Assembly (NCBI RefSeq): GCF_002174125.1
Contig: NZ_NEXX01000005.1
Location: 1 to 64,000 of the forward strand
Reading direction: 5' to 3'
Source: Acinetobacter populi
GTDB lineage: Bacteria > Pseudomonadota > Gammaproteobacteria > Pseudomonadales > Moraxellaceae
Length of the DNA stretch: 64,000 nucleotides
Made by a program: the position numbers and the translations under genes. The notes below the pieces were generated by a model that was not told the DNA's origin, made no database searches, and saw only the letters and a list, made by a program, of their open reading frames with translations. Shown here one piece after another: positions 9,944-18,872 of this stretch; position 1 is the first letter of the stretch, and the number at the start of each line of letters is the position of its first letter.

Positions 9944-12142
9944 TTAGAAATTAAAGGCCAAAGAAAATTTTGCCGTACGGGGTGCGCCAAGAAATAAATA
10001 ATCATCGCCCATAAAGCCACCCACATCACGCCAGTATTTTTTATTCAAGACATTTTCGATATTGATGCGTAGTGTTGTGTCATAACCATATGGCTGAAAA
10101 TTATAGGCAGCACCGAGGTCAAAGACACTATATCCACCCACTTTTGCAGTGGCTTCTTTATTGGCAAATTTACTGCTGCTATATTGCACACCACCCAATA
10201 CCCGCAAACCTTCCAATTGTGGCAGATCATAAGACAGATACGTGGCAAATCTGACTTTGGGAACATTCTGGGTTTGATGGTCTTTGTATTGTGCGGTATC
10301 AATATCGACTAGTCTGGAACGAATATAAGCCAGACTGGAGTTGAGTTTTAAGCGATCTGTAAGTTCGCCATTTAGAGCCAGTTCCACACCCTGATTATGC
10401 TGTTTACCTTCGGCAATAAAGGTCAATGAACCATCCGCCTCAGGTCGGGTATATTGATTATCCTGACGAATATCAAATAATGCCGCAGTCAGTAGATAGT
10501 TATGAATCTGTTGTTTAATCCCGATCTCATACTGAGTTGAATTGACAGGCGCCAGAATCTGATCTGCATTTTCAGCATACCATGGTGCTGTACCGCCATC
10601 GGTCAAACCCTTGACATAGGATACATAGACATTGGTATCCTGCCATGGACTATACATCAGTGCAGCCTGCGGCAAGAATTTATCGAGGTCGGTATGGCGT
10701 GTTTCAATATGCCCGACATCATAGGCTTTTTCATCCAGATGCAGCCATTTCCCGCCCAGCAAGACTGACCATTGCGGATTAAATTCCAGTCGATCCAGTG
10801 CAGTCACTGCAAGCTGTTTACTCTTTAAGGATTGATAGAACTCGCCATTTGACGCTGATACCGAAGCATAATCAACCGTATCCTGATAAATATTGCCCGT
10901 GCCAATCAGTTCATTAACACCTTCATAGCGTTTACGTTGTTTATCCGTCTGGCTTAGATCCAGCATTAGATGATGCAGCACAGATCCAGTATTAAAAGTT
11001 CCATTTAAAGCCGCTTTAAACTGATTGGTTTCCCGCGTATCGTCCGGATTACGATAGTCATAAATATCATAATAGCCATTTTGATCGAAGCTATTACCCA
11101 AACCAGTATATTGACAAACATCACTATAACAGCCCCACGGGAAAGCCGTGTAATCATCAATCACCACTTTACTATGTGAAGCAGAAACACTGGCTGTCCA
11201 GTCTGCATTAAAAGCATACTGATATTTTAGACTACTGTTTAAGGCATGCGTACTGACAGGTCGACTCCAGCTTTGATACCCCAAAAGCCGATCCCAATCC
11301 AGATCATTGATCGCAGGCACTTTGCCATCCAGCAATTGATAGCCGGGAACAGAGCGTTGTCGTTGATACTGTGATTCCAGATCAAACTGAAGTTGCGATT
11401 GCTCATTAATATTCCAGTCCAGTGCCAGAGAGCCGAAATAGCGGTTACCATTGGCATGCTCAACATAGGATTGAATATCTTCGGCAGCCGCGTTTATACG
11501 ATAACCCAGTTGCTGTTCCTGACCGACAAAGCCGCCCAGATCCAATGCCAATGATGTCCCGCCATTGCTATCCGCATTGATGTTGATGGCACGAATATCC
11601 TTGGGACGCTTGGTCACATAATTGACTACACCGCCCGGGGTCGACATCCCACTTTGAATCGCTGATACACCCTTGAGAATCTCAACCCGCTCCTTATTTT
11701 CCAGTGCAATATTTTGCTCACCACGAATTGCCTGACCATTAAGCAAATAACTCGAAGCCCAATCCAAAGCAAAACCACGGGACACAATATTGGGATAATA
11801 ACCCACCGCAGCATAGCCATCGCCAACTGAGGCATCATTCTTGATCACTTCAGTCAGAACTTTGGCTTGCTGGTCAGCAATCAGATCGGAAGTCACTGCT
11901 GTAATCGATGCAGGTACTTTGGTGATTTCCTTGCTGCCAAAACCTGTTATCTCCACCCGTTTACTGCCATAATTTTGCTGATCATTGCTAGCATAGACAT
12001 GAATGGTTTCCAGCTGTTTGACCTCAGCCTCATCAACTTCTACTGCATAAAGATGAGAGCTCGTCATCATCAGTAGTGAAGACGACATCACGGCTTGAAG
12101 GGTCTGGCTGAGTCGATGTGGTTTAAAATTTTGAATCTGCAT
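9944..12142 (-). CDS. TonB-dependent receptor, siderophore-receptor fold, vitamin-operon member
   Basis: Outer-membrane receptor of 732 residues. The signal peptide is followed by KQLETIHVYAS (TonB-box region), plug motifs VPASITAVTSDLI, RGFALDWASSYLLNG and VEILKGVSAIQSGMSTPGG, and a barrel ending in the usual terminal aromatic, SLAFNF. By motif it belongs to the FhuE/PupB-like siderophore-receptor group, but the operon contains no siderophore or iron genes. Its start overlaps the stop of the rhodanese gene as TAATG, so it is translationally coupled. Context suggests that it brings the phosphorylated substrate for the phosphatase and the PnuC-type transporter across the outer membrane. The ligand is inference. 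Confidence 0.92.
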   Translation of the reverse strand: MQIQNFKPHRLSQTLQAVMSSSLLMMTSSHLYAVEVDEAEVKQLETIHVYASNDQQNYGSKRVEITGFGSKEITKVPASITAVTSDLIADQQAKVLTEVIKNDASVGDGYAAVGYYPNIVSRGFALDWASSYLLNGQAIRGEQNIALENKERVEILKGVSAIQSGMSTPGGVVNYVTKRPKDIRAININADSNGGTSLALDLGGFVGQEQQLGYRINAAAEDIQSYVEHANGNRYFGSLALDWNINEQSQLQFDLESQYQRQRSVPGYQLLDGKVPAINDLDWDRLLGYQSWSRPVSTHALNSSLKYQYAFNADWTASVSASHSKVVIDDYTAFPWGCYSDVCQYTGLGNSFDQNGYYDIYDYRNPDDTRETNQFKAALNGTFNTGSVLHHLMLDLSQTDKQRKRYEGVNELIGTGNIYQDTVDYASVSASNGEFYQSLKSKQLAVTALDRLEFNPQWSVLLGGKWLHLDEKAYDVGHIETRHTDLDKFLPQAALMYSPWQDTNVYVSYVKGLTDGGTAPWYAENADQILAPVNSTQYEIGIKQQIHNYLLTAALFDIRQDNQYTRPEADGSLTFIAEGKQHNQGVELALNGELTDRLKLNSSLAYIRSRLVDIDTAQYKDHQTQNVPKVRFATYLSYDLPQLEGLRVLGGVQYSSSKFANKEATAKVGGYSVFDLGAAYNFQPYGYDTTLRINIENVLNKKYWRDVGGFMGDDYLFLGAPRTAKFSLAFNF

Positions 12143-13014
12143 TAGGGCGTACCTGTAACAAGTGGAAGGTCAGAAATTTGTGCCCACTCTTGCAGCGAGC
12201 CATCATAAATAGATAAAGATTGGCTGGAAACCAAACCAATGGCAACGGCAAGCACACATGCCGAAATTCCCCCGCCACAATACAAAACATTTAAATCTTC
12301 ATGCCAAGACAACTGTTGCAGGGTATTTTTAATCTCTTGATCGGAAATAAATTTATTGTCTTCACCGATAAAAAGCCGTGCCGGAACATTGACACTATTT
12401 GGAATGGCGCCACGACGCGCGTAACGGGTAATACCCTGTCCCGTAAATTGCTCAGGTCCCAAAGCACAGACCAACCCCGAGGGCTCTTGGTGTGAACGTT
12501 GCTTGACCTCTTGCAGATCACACCAGTACCCATCCAGCGCAGTCACAGTGATATCACCAGACTGTATCGATGTTGGTACATGGGTTTGCTGCTGAACCGG
12601 ATAACCGGCATTTTCCCATGCAGTCAATCCTCCATTTAAAATCCGGCTTTTAATGCCCAACGATGATAATACCCACCATAATCGTGAAGCCCAGATCCCA
12701 TCCTTGGCATCATAAATCACAATATCCGAATCCTGAGATAACCCAAGCTGCCTTAAAAAATGCTGGGCAACTTGTGGCTCAGGTACAGCAAAACTATAAT
12801 TCACATCAGGATTGCTAAAATCATGATATAAATCGATATGCAGCGAATGCGGAATATGTTTTTTCTGCCAGCATGCCAATCCACTTTGCACACGATAATC
12901 GCCATCAAAAGCAGGCTTCTCTAACAAAACCGTGGCATCAAAAATGAAAAAATGTTCGGTGCCAATACGCTGCAATTCATCACATTCAATTAAAATATTT
13001 TTACGGTTATACAT
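12142..13014 (-). CDS. Two-domain rhodanese, thiosulfate/3-mercaptopyruvate sulfurtransferase type
   Basis: Cytoplasmic sulfurtransferase of 290 residues with two rhodanese domains. The C-terminal one holds the active-site Cys at about residue 246 in VLYCGGGISACV, close to the CGSGVTA loop of mercaptopyruvate sulfurtransferases. The N-terminal inactive domain contains DLYHDFSNPD and IVIYDAKDGIWASRLWW. The ATG at 13014 is preferred over the GTG two codons upstream because GAGGTGAG precedes it. It overlaps the kinase gene by eight bases and the receptor gene by one, firm evidence for one operon. A sulfur donor in such an operon could relate to a sulfur-containing vitamin such as thiamine; that link is inference. 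Confidence 0.9.
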   Translation of the reverse strand: MYNRKNILIECDELQRIGTEHFFIFDATVLLEKPAFDGDYRVQSGLACWQKKHIPHSLHIDLYHDFSNPDVNYSFAVPEPQVAQHFLRQLGLSQDSDIVIYDAKDGIWASRLWWVLSSLGIKSRILNGGLTAWENAGYPVQQQTHVPTSIQSGDITVTALDGYWCDLQEVKQRSHQEPSGLVCALGPEQFTGQGITRYARRGAIPNSVNVPARLFIGEDNKFISDQEIKNTLQQLSWHEDLNVLYCGGGISACVLAVAIGLVSSQSLSIYDGSLQEWAQISDLPLVTGTP

Positions 13015-14167
13015 GCTCACCTCGTGCGTGGATGATACGTTTCAGTTGTGCAAGAAAATCTTGTCCCTGTGCACTGACAAACCAATAGGTGTGTTCAATC
13101 AAATACGCATAAGCCGCCTTGGCATGCGTTTCATTGCGGGTAATTCCGACAAAATATTCCAGCTCATATAAGGCAAAATCGATATGTGCCAACGGTAAAA
13201 TATCAGGCACAAAATCCAGTTGCGCCAGATTCTCTCCAGTTTGTGCATAGCCATGTATAAATGCACACAAGCTTTCAACATCGATATGCAGATCATTGCC
13301 TTGATCCAGTGCCAGCCAGTCGATAAAGTTACGCTCAATCGCCACAGCAATATCGTAAGGTATTGAAGTCAAATCAGTGAGACCAAAATCAATCACTGCC
13401 GCAACTTCTGCCTGATCTGAACCATTACGCCATAACAGATTGGACGCATGCAAATCGTTATGTGTCCAGATTTTTTTAAACTTGGGAAATTGCGCTAATA
13501 ACGGCTGCTGTAACCGAAGCAGTAAAGCCAGAAAATCATCAGATACCGGATACTGCGCGAAATATTCAGATAGTGCGGGACTCTGCTGAATGCGATCGGC
13601 AAAAGCCTGTAAAATCGACGGACTTTCGATAATTTTCTGGTTGGAAATCAAATATTGTGTGGTTCTGGATTGATCCGGCAAAAAATCTGCGGCAGCCACA
13701 TGCAGATGTGCCAATGCTTTACCTGCCTGCAACGCATGTTGCGCAACAAAAAATGATTTCCATGACTGCTGATCGGCATAAATATCCTCACCCGCTACTT
13801 TCTCATGCAGTTCATAAATCCAGTCATCCAGCGCAGTTGCCGTCTGCCCTTGCGCATTGCTAAAAATCTGCGGCACAGCGACACCTTTACGTGCCAGATG
13901 TGCAATAAAATGATGTTCCTGCTGTAAGTCTGCAACGCTACGAAAGGAATGATGACTGCGTTTAAGTAAAAATTCGCCCTGTGCGCTACGGATAATACTG
14001 GCCGATGAAAAGGGTCTAGGACTATGCCAGATGATGTCCATTTCCCCCTGTAAAACAGGATAATAAGGTTGAATACGCTTTAAATCTTCGGCACTGATAT
14101 TGACCCAGTCTTTTGATTCCAGATCGGTACCCATGCCATGACCACAATGATCGTTTAATTCAGGCAT
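13007..14167 (-). CDS. APH-fold small-molecule kinase, thiamine/choline/homoserine kinase-like
   Basis: Cytoplasmic kinase of the aminoglycoside/choline phosphotransferase fold, 386 residues. The nucleotide loop region FLLKRSHHSF gives the ATP-binding Lys, and the catalytic loop is THNDLHASNLLW with Asp238 as catalytic base. AAVIDFGLTDLTSIPYD holds the metal-binding Asp260. The start at 14167 is chosen because its ATG overlaps the upstream stop (ATGCCTGA) and is preceded by AGGTGG; an upstream frame to 14221 also exists. Thiamine kinase ThiK belongs to this fold, and with a PnuC-type transporter in the operon a vitamin kinase that traps imported substrate is the simplest reading. The exact substrate is unknown. 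Confidence 0.85.
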   Translation of the reverse strand: MPELNDHCGHGMGTDLESKDWVNISAEDLKRIQPYYPVLQGEMDIIWHSPRPFSSASIIRSAQGEFLLKRSHHSFRSVADLQQEHHFIAHLARKGVAVPQIFSNAQGQTATALDDWIYELHEKVAGEDIYADQQSWKSFFVAQHALQAGKALAHLHVAAADFLPDQSRTTQYLISNQKIIESPSILQAFADRIQQSPALSEYFAQYPVSDDFLALLLRLQQPLLAQFPKFKKIWTHNDLHASNLLWRNGSDQAEVAAVIDFGLTDLTSIPYDIAVAIERNFIDWLALDQGNDLHIDVESLCAFIHGYAQTGENLAQLDFVPDILPLAHIDFALYELEYFVGITRNETHAKAAYAYLIEHTYWFVSAQGQDFLAQLKRIIHARGEHV

Positions 14168-15083
14168 TGGCCACCTCGGTAATAAATCGGTTACTGGTCG
14201 CCTGCTGCCAGATTTGTGCATCGTTTAAAATGCCATATTGCTGCAACCATGCTGCATATTCCTGATGAAAATCGGCATTTTGTATGCCCCATTGTTCGGA
14301 AGAAAACCAGGTTGTGGCGACTGTATTTAAAGATTTTTGAATCAATGCCCGCGGGAAATAAGGAATCACCTGTTCATAAATCGCAAGTGCCTGTTCCGGC
14401 TGAGATTGCAATGCCTGATAGCCTTGTTGCAGCGCCGCAATAAAATGCCGAATCTGCTGATCAGACAACCGTGACTGCGCCTCATTGATACCCAAAAGAT
14501 AACTATGATAATTCGGCGCACCGATTTGGCTGACTGGCCAGACAACCCGCTCATCAGGATCAATCGGGCTGTCCATTAAGGCTTCCCAAACCCAGTAACC
14601 GCCAAAACTTGCATGAGCATGACCTGCCTTTAAATCGGTCGGAGTATATTCCCGACTACCGGCATCGACCAAGATCACCTTATCAAAATCACCACCATCC
14701 TGTTCTACCAGATGTTTGATCATGGCCAGTCCACGCGGTGTCGGATTAAGCGCGAGTCGTTTATCTTCGAGATCTTTAGGACGATGAATATTAAATTCAC
14801 GCAAGGTTTGGATCGATTCCAGTCCGGTATGATTAATCGCCGCAATCCCCAATAAAGCTTGCCCCTGTTCACGGCGCACGAATAAACGATTGGTTGGAAA
14901 AATCGCGAAATCCACTGCCTGTTGATGGAGATATTCCAGTGCATCGCCTCTACCCGGATCAGTCACAATAAATTCCACCTCCAGACCATATTGCGCAAAC
15001 AAACCTTGTTCGCGCGCATAATAAAATCCGGCAGAATTCGGCCATGGATGAAAATATTCAAGTGCAACTTTAATCGAGGACAT
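14160..15083 (-). CDS. THI5/ThiY (NMT1-like) protein without signal peptide
   Basis: Protein of 307 residues with the NMT1/THI5 periplasmic-binding fold: VALEYFHPWPNSAGFYYARE, GLFAQYGLEVEFI, QAVDFAIFPTNRLF and GHAHASFGGYWVWEALM. Related ThiY proteins bind the thiamine pyrimidine precursor FAMP, and eukaryotic THI5 makes HMP-phosphate from pyridoxal phosphate; the Cys cluster of THI5 is absent here. Oddly, there is no signal peptide from ATG 15083 (the frame extends to a TTG at 15104) and no permease or ATPase beside it. It could be a cytoplasmic binding protein or an enzyme. It is the promoter-proximal gene of the six-gene operon and overlaps the kinase gene. Confidence 0.8.
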   Translation of the reverse strand: MSSIKVALEYFHPWPNSAGFYYAREQGLFAQYGLEVEFIVTDPGRGDALEYLHQQAVDFAIFPTNRLFVRREQGQALLGIAAINHTGLESIQTLREFNIHRPKDLEDKRLALNPTPRGLAMIKHLVEQDGGDFDKVILVDAGSREYTPTDLKAGHAHASFGGYWVWEALMDSPIDPDERVVWPVSQIGAPNYHSYLLGINEAQSRLSDQQIRHFIAALQQGYQALQSQPEQALAIYEQVIPYFPRALIQKSLNTVATTWFSSEQWGIQNADFHQEYAAWLQQYGILNDAQIWQQATSNRFITEVANA

Positions 15084-15391
15084 CACAACAACCCTTAGAA
15101 ACAATGCAGAAAAACTATAAGATTTCAGTGGTACATACCAATCAAATTTTAAGATTTATATATCCGTTTTTTATATAACACTGTGCATATTACAGCTTTA
15201 ATCATTTTCTTCCACCCTGCTAAGCAACTAAAAATACTGATAAAAAATAATAAATTGAGATCATCATATAAAAGTAATTATTACAAACGTCTTTCGTCAT
15301 GCGCCCTGTTAAAACGCTAGCTTTGACTCGACTTTTTCTTTACTATCCTTATGCAATTGATTTACATTTTCCAAATCCTAGAAGTCCAGAC
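15084..15391. promoter_or_regulatory. Divergent control region of the vitamin-type operon and its GntR regulator
   Basis: This AT-rich region lies between the divergent THI5-like and GntR genes. I looked specifically for a TPP riboswitch (CTGAGA and the paired THI-box core) on the minus strand and saw none, so control is more likely by the adjacent repressor. No perfect long palindrome was found. Confidence 0.4.
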
Positions 15392-16084
15392 ATGCGCTAT
15401 TTAGACGTTCAAAAACAACTTGAAAATGATTTGCAGCACTATAGTGATCATCAATTATTACCTTCTGAACGTAATCTATCCGAAAAATATCAATGTTCAA
15501 GAGAAACCCTACGCAAAGCACTGGAAAATTTACGCACAGAAGGAAAAATTTTTAAAAATAAAAATATTGGCTGGCTGATTAACCGACACAAAATTAAATA
15601 TGATCTGAAATCAACATTGGGATTTAGCGATTATACGACCCAACAAGGCTTTGTGCCCACAACGCAAATATTATCCAGCACAATTATTCCAGCAACCGCA
15701 CAACTGCTTGATATTTTTGGCCTAGATCAGGCTAATCTGCAATTTATTGAAATTGTGCGATTAAGATTTATTCATGATATTCCGGTACTACTCGAATATA
15801 ATTATCTACCCTATCAACAGTTTGCAAATCTACTGCAATATGATTTAAGCCAATCGATTGTCCATATTGTAGAAAATGATTTTGCGATTCATTATTCATC
15901 AAGCCAGATTTCGATTAAATATTCTCATATTTCCAATGAAGAAAAAAATCACTTGCTGATTCCAGCCCATCAATCGGCAGTGAAAATCGAACGTATTTCA
16001 AAATCGCAGGATCAGGTGATTGAGTTTGATATTGAGATTTGGCGGGATGATAAAGTGGAACTATTATTGGAAATACAAAACTGA
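15392..16084 (+). CDS. GntR-family regulator, HutC/UTRA type
   Basis: Transcriptional regulator of 230 residues. The winged helix is at residues about 1-65 (LPSERNLSEKYQCSRETLRK and the wing KIFKNKNIGWLI), followed by a UTRA effector domain with STLGFSDY, FIEIVRLRFI, VLLEYNYLPY and a final FDIEIWRDD. The frame is open from an ATG at 15299, but that would add 31 residues with no counterpart in the family; MRYLDVQKQLENDL is a typical GntR beginning, so 15392 is used. Divergent placement makes it the likely repressor of the operon from 15083 to 8519, with the imported compound or a product as effector. Confidence 0.88.
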   Translation: MRYLDVQKQLENDLQHYSDHQLLPSERNLSEKYQCSRETLRKALENLRTEGKIFKNKNIGWLINRHKIKYDLKSTLGFSDYTTQQGFVPTTQILSSTIIPATAQLLDIFGLDQANLQFIEIVRLRFIHDIPVLLEYNYLPYQQFANLLQYDLSQSIVHIVENDFAIHYSSSQISIKYSHISNEEKNHLLIPAHQSAVKIERISKSQDQVIEFDIEIWRDDKVELLLEIQN

Positions 16085-16156
16085 TCGGCATTCTATGTAA
16101 TATATATATATAAAATTTAATGGATGTAATTCAGGGAAAATCTACACAGACTAATC

Positions 16157-16192
16157 CTGTCAGGCAAGCTGGATATCCTATTTGCCTGACAG
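16157..16192. terminator. Hairpin between convergent GntR and TonB-receptor genes
   Basis: A perfect 11-bp inverted repeat, CTGTCAGGCAA (16157-16167) with TTGCCTGACAG (16182-16192), sits between the two stop codons. Neither side has a clear T-run, so it may be a weak bidirectional terminator or a transcript-end stabiliser. Confidence 0.5.
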
Positions 16193-16206
16193 TCGTCCTC
16201 AAGTTA

Positions 16207-18666
16207 TTAAAAATTATACCGCAGGCTGGCACCAATGGTTCTTGGTTGTGCCGCCGACCCCGCATACATGCCATTGCCAGAATTAACCAATCCTAGAAAA
16301 TAATGTTTATCGAGCGCATTTTTCGCCCATAGAGACAAATCAATTTCATTATCGCCATGTGGAATACGTACGCCAGTGGTTAAATTCAATACACCATAAC
16401 TTGGAATTTTGGAATATTCGGAATTATTCACATCAGCATAGGTCTCGGAACGCCAGCCATAGTTGATCAGGCTATAATGTTTGCTATTGGCCAACACATC
16501 ATGCTGATGCTGTAGCGTCACATTGGCAGTCCAGCGTGGTGCACCATTGACCCGATTGCCTTTAATGTCCCGATAGCCTTTGCCATAACCACTGTCATTG
16601 GTGCCACCCGGACCATTAAACACTTCAAATGGTGTCGGTGCCGTACCATTATCAAAGGTGGCCTCGGTATAGGCTGCATTAAAATTCAGACTTAAATTGC
16701 GTGTCGCCTGTGCTTTGAAATCAACCTCAATACCTTTACTGGTCAGGTCACCAACATTGGTGAGCAAGCCGATATATTGATTGCCAATTGCAGTATTGGT
16801 GACCGCTTGATAATCCTTAAGCTTGGTGATAAAGGCATTGATATTGGCATAAATACGATTGTCTAACCATGCGGTTTTTAGGCCTAATTCAAAATTCTGC
16901 GCTTTTTCAGGTTCGATCTTGAGTGAATCATTACCCAAAATGGCAGCCGGTGTCGCTACGCTATTGATATTAAAACCACCGGATTTTTCCCCGGTTGAAT
17001 AGGTCGCAAATCCCAGTATATTGGGGTTAAACTGATAACTAGCTGTGATTAAACCTGCAATACTGTTGTCACGACGGGATAACTCACCCGAATGATAGCT
17101 TTGAAATAAAGGACTTAAAGCTGCATAAGCTGCCGGATTGACTTCGGATTGATTGACCTCTCCGGTTTTTTTCTCTGAGGTATAACGTAGCCCTGTGGTT
17201 AAATCAAATTGCTCATTCACATGCCAAGTCGATTGGCCAAAGGCAGCATAACTATGCGTTTTGGATTTTCCCAAGCCTTCAAGTGTGGCATTATTCGGAT
17301 AGGCTGTGGTCAATGCCAATGCACTGTCGCCAGTTTGATAGGTATTACGACTGTCAATATTTTGATAGGTATTACGACTGTCAATATTTTGATAGAAATA
17401 ATAAGCACCCACCACATAATCAACTGCACCGCCTGTTGGTGACGCCAAACGGATTTCCTGTGAAAACTGATCCTGTTCGACCTTAAAACCACCAGTAATG
17501 CCAGCCAGTCGGCTAAAGTCCAGATCATTTTTAGGGCTAAAATTCCAATCCCGCCATGCTGTAATTGAGGTCAGTTTATAGCCGTTTAATTGCCAATTCA
17601 GCTCCGCAGATAAGGCACTTTGGTCAATTTTGGCTTGCTGCTCGGCATCAAAATCCACTTTATAGTCATATGGATTGCGGGCGATGTTTTTTGCCCCTAA
17701 TAAGGTTGCACGATCGGCAAAGGTGGTAGCATTTGAACCCGTTACCCCTACAGGTAAATAACTTGCAGGATTGCCTGTCGGATTCCAGGGTGCAAAGCTA
17801 TAGGGCACCAAAGAACCGGTACTGGAATCTTCCCGATTATGCTCGGCAATTACCCGTAGGCTTAATTCATCACTGGGTTGGAACAGCAATTGCCCTCTTA
17901 GCCCATAACGATCAATTTCATTGAGGTCCTTGCCATTATAGGTATTTTCCAGCCAACCATCATCATGCGTGCCATAGCCAGACAAACGTACTGCTACTGT
18001 ATCGGAAAGCGGCTGATTCCATGTGCCCTTCAGCTGTTTGTAACCGCGTTCACCTGCCGAAATTTCAACATTGCCCTCCTGATAAAATACAGGTTGTTTG
18101 GAAGTAATATTGAGTACCCCAGCTGTAGTGTTTTTCCCAAATAATGTGCCCTGCGGTCCACGCAATAAATCCACTTGCTCAATATCGAGTAAATCAAATA
18201 CTGCCTGTCCGGGACGCCCCAGATACACATTGTCCAGATAAATCCCGACACTGCCTTCTAGCCCTTCATTGGCCGTATTGTTACCAATCCCGCGCACAGC
18301 CACACTGGATTGACGTGCATGAATAAACTGTGAGGTAAAATTCGGCAACTGTTGCTGTAAATCCTGCACCTGATAAATCTTGGCTTCTTCCAGTTGTTTA
18401 CCTTTAATCACGGTAATGGGTGCCGGGACATTTTGCTCTGCTTCTGCACGGCGGCGAGCTGTCACCACCACCGTTTCAAGTTGAATGACCTCATCTGCCG
18501 CAGTCGTTTGAAGCTGAGAGCTTGATGACGACTGCCCTTCCTCTATCGTATCCTGTGCCCAAGACCATGCCGATGCTGTACTTAGCGCAATGGCCAAACT
18601 GGTCAATGTAAATACCCGACGCTGTTGTACGATATTCAGGTATTTTCCCCGCATAAAATGTTTCAT
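16207..18666 (-). CDS. TonB-dependent outer-membrane receptor
   Basis: Outer-membrane receptor of 819 residues, complete. It has a signal peptide ending near SAWSWA, the TonB-box region VIQLETVVVTARRR, plug motifs QNVPAPITVIKG, SSVAVRGIGNN and LLRGPQGTLFGKNTTAG, and a barrel with TYSTGEKSGGFN and a terminal SLRYNF. It is a paralogue of the partial receptor at the left edge. It is the last gene after the flavin monooxygenase and the MFS transporter on the same strand, so it likely imports the monooxygenase substrate. GAGGTTAG supports the start. A 27-bp in-frame tandem duplication repeats YQNIDSRNT within the barrel region. Confidence 0.94.
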   Translation of the reverse strand: MKHFMRGKYLNIVQQRRVFTLTSLAIALSTASAWSWAQDTIEEGQSSSSSQLQTTAADEVIQLETVVVTARRRAEAEQNVPAPITVIKGKQLEEAKIYQVQDLQQQLPNFTSQFIHARQSSVAVRGIGNNTANEGLEGSVGIYLDNVYLGRPGQAVFDLLDIEQVDLLRGPQGTLFGKNTTAGVLNITSKQPVFYQEGNVEISAGERGYKQLKGTWNQPLSDTVAVRLSGYGTHDDGWLENTYNGKDLNEIDRYGLRGQLLFQPSDELSLRVIAEHNREDSSTGSLVPYSFAPWNPTGNPASYLPVGVTGSNATTFADRATLLGAKNIARNPYDYKVDFDAEQQAKIDQSALSAELNWQLNGYKLTSITAWRDWNFSPKNDLDFSRLAGITGGFKVEQDQFSQEIRLASPTGGAVDYVVGAYYFYQNIDSRNTYQNIDSRNTYQTGDSALALTTAYPNNATLEGLGKSKTHSYAAFGQSTWHVNEQFDLTTGLRYTSEKKTGEVNQSEVNPAAYAALSPLFQSYHSGELSRRDNSIAGLITASYQFNPNILGFATYSTGEKSGGFNINSVATPAAILGNDSLKIEPEKAQNFELGLKTAWLDNRIYANINAFITKLKDYQAVTNTAIGNQYIGLLTNVGDLTSKGIEVDFKAQATRNLSLNFNAAYTEATFDNGTAPTPFEVFNGPGGTNDSGYGKGYRDIKGNRVNGAPRWTANVTLQHQHDVLANSKHYSLINYGWRSETYADVNNSEYSKIPSYGVLNLTTGVRIPHGDNEIDLSLWAKNALDKHYFLGLVNSGNGMYAGSAAQPRTIGASLRYNF
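17334..17395. repeat. 27-bp tandem duplication inside the TonB receptor gene
   Basis: Two identical 27-bp units at 17334-17360 and 17361-17387 are followed by the first eight bases of a third (17388-17395). The duplication is in frame and repeats the nine residues YQNIDSRNT. No slippage-prone homopolymer is present, so it looks like a recent replication-slippage event. Confidence 0.95.
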
Positions 18667-18872
18667 GATGCTAACCTCAATTTAAATGTTTAATCTCAAC
18701 AATAATTTTTTAAAGGCACACTTCAGCTGAGAAAGAAAGCTATGCTTCTTCCGCGACGTGCCACTTTAGAACAGCGATTTAAATCAAAATGAGCGTCAAC
18801 ATCGTGCTGACGCATTGTCCCAACGAATGAAAATTGTGATAAGGCCTGTATTAAACAGCAAAATTAATCTAT

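Noticed and set aside
15084..15391. A TPP riboswitch ahead of the THI5-like operon
   Set aside because: No CTGAGA or paired THI-box core is visible on the minus strand, so I do not claim one despite the thiamine-like gene content.
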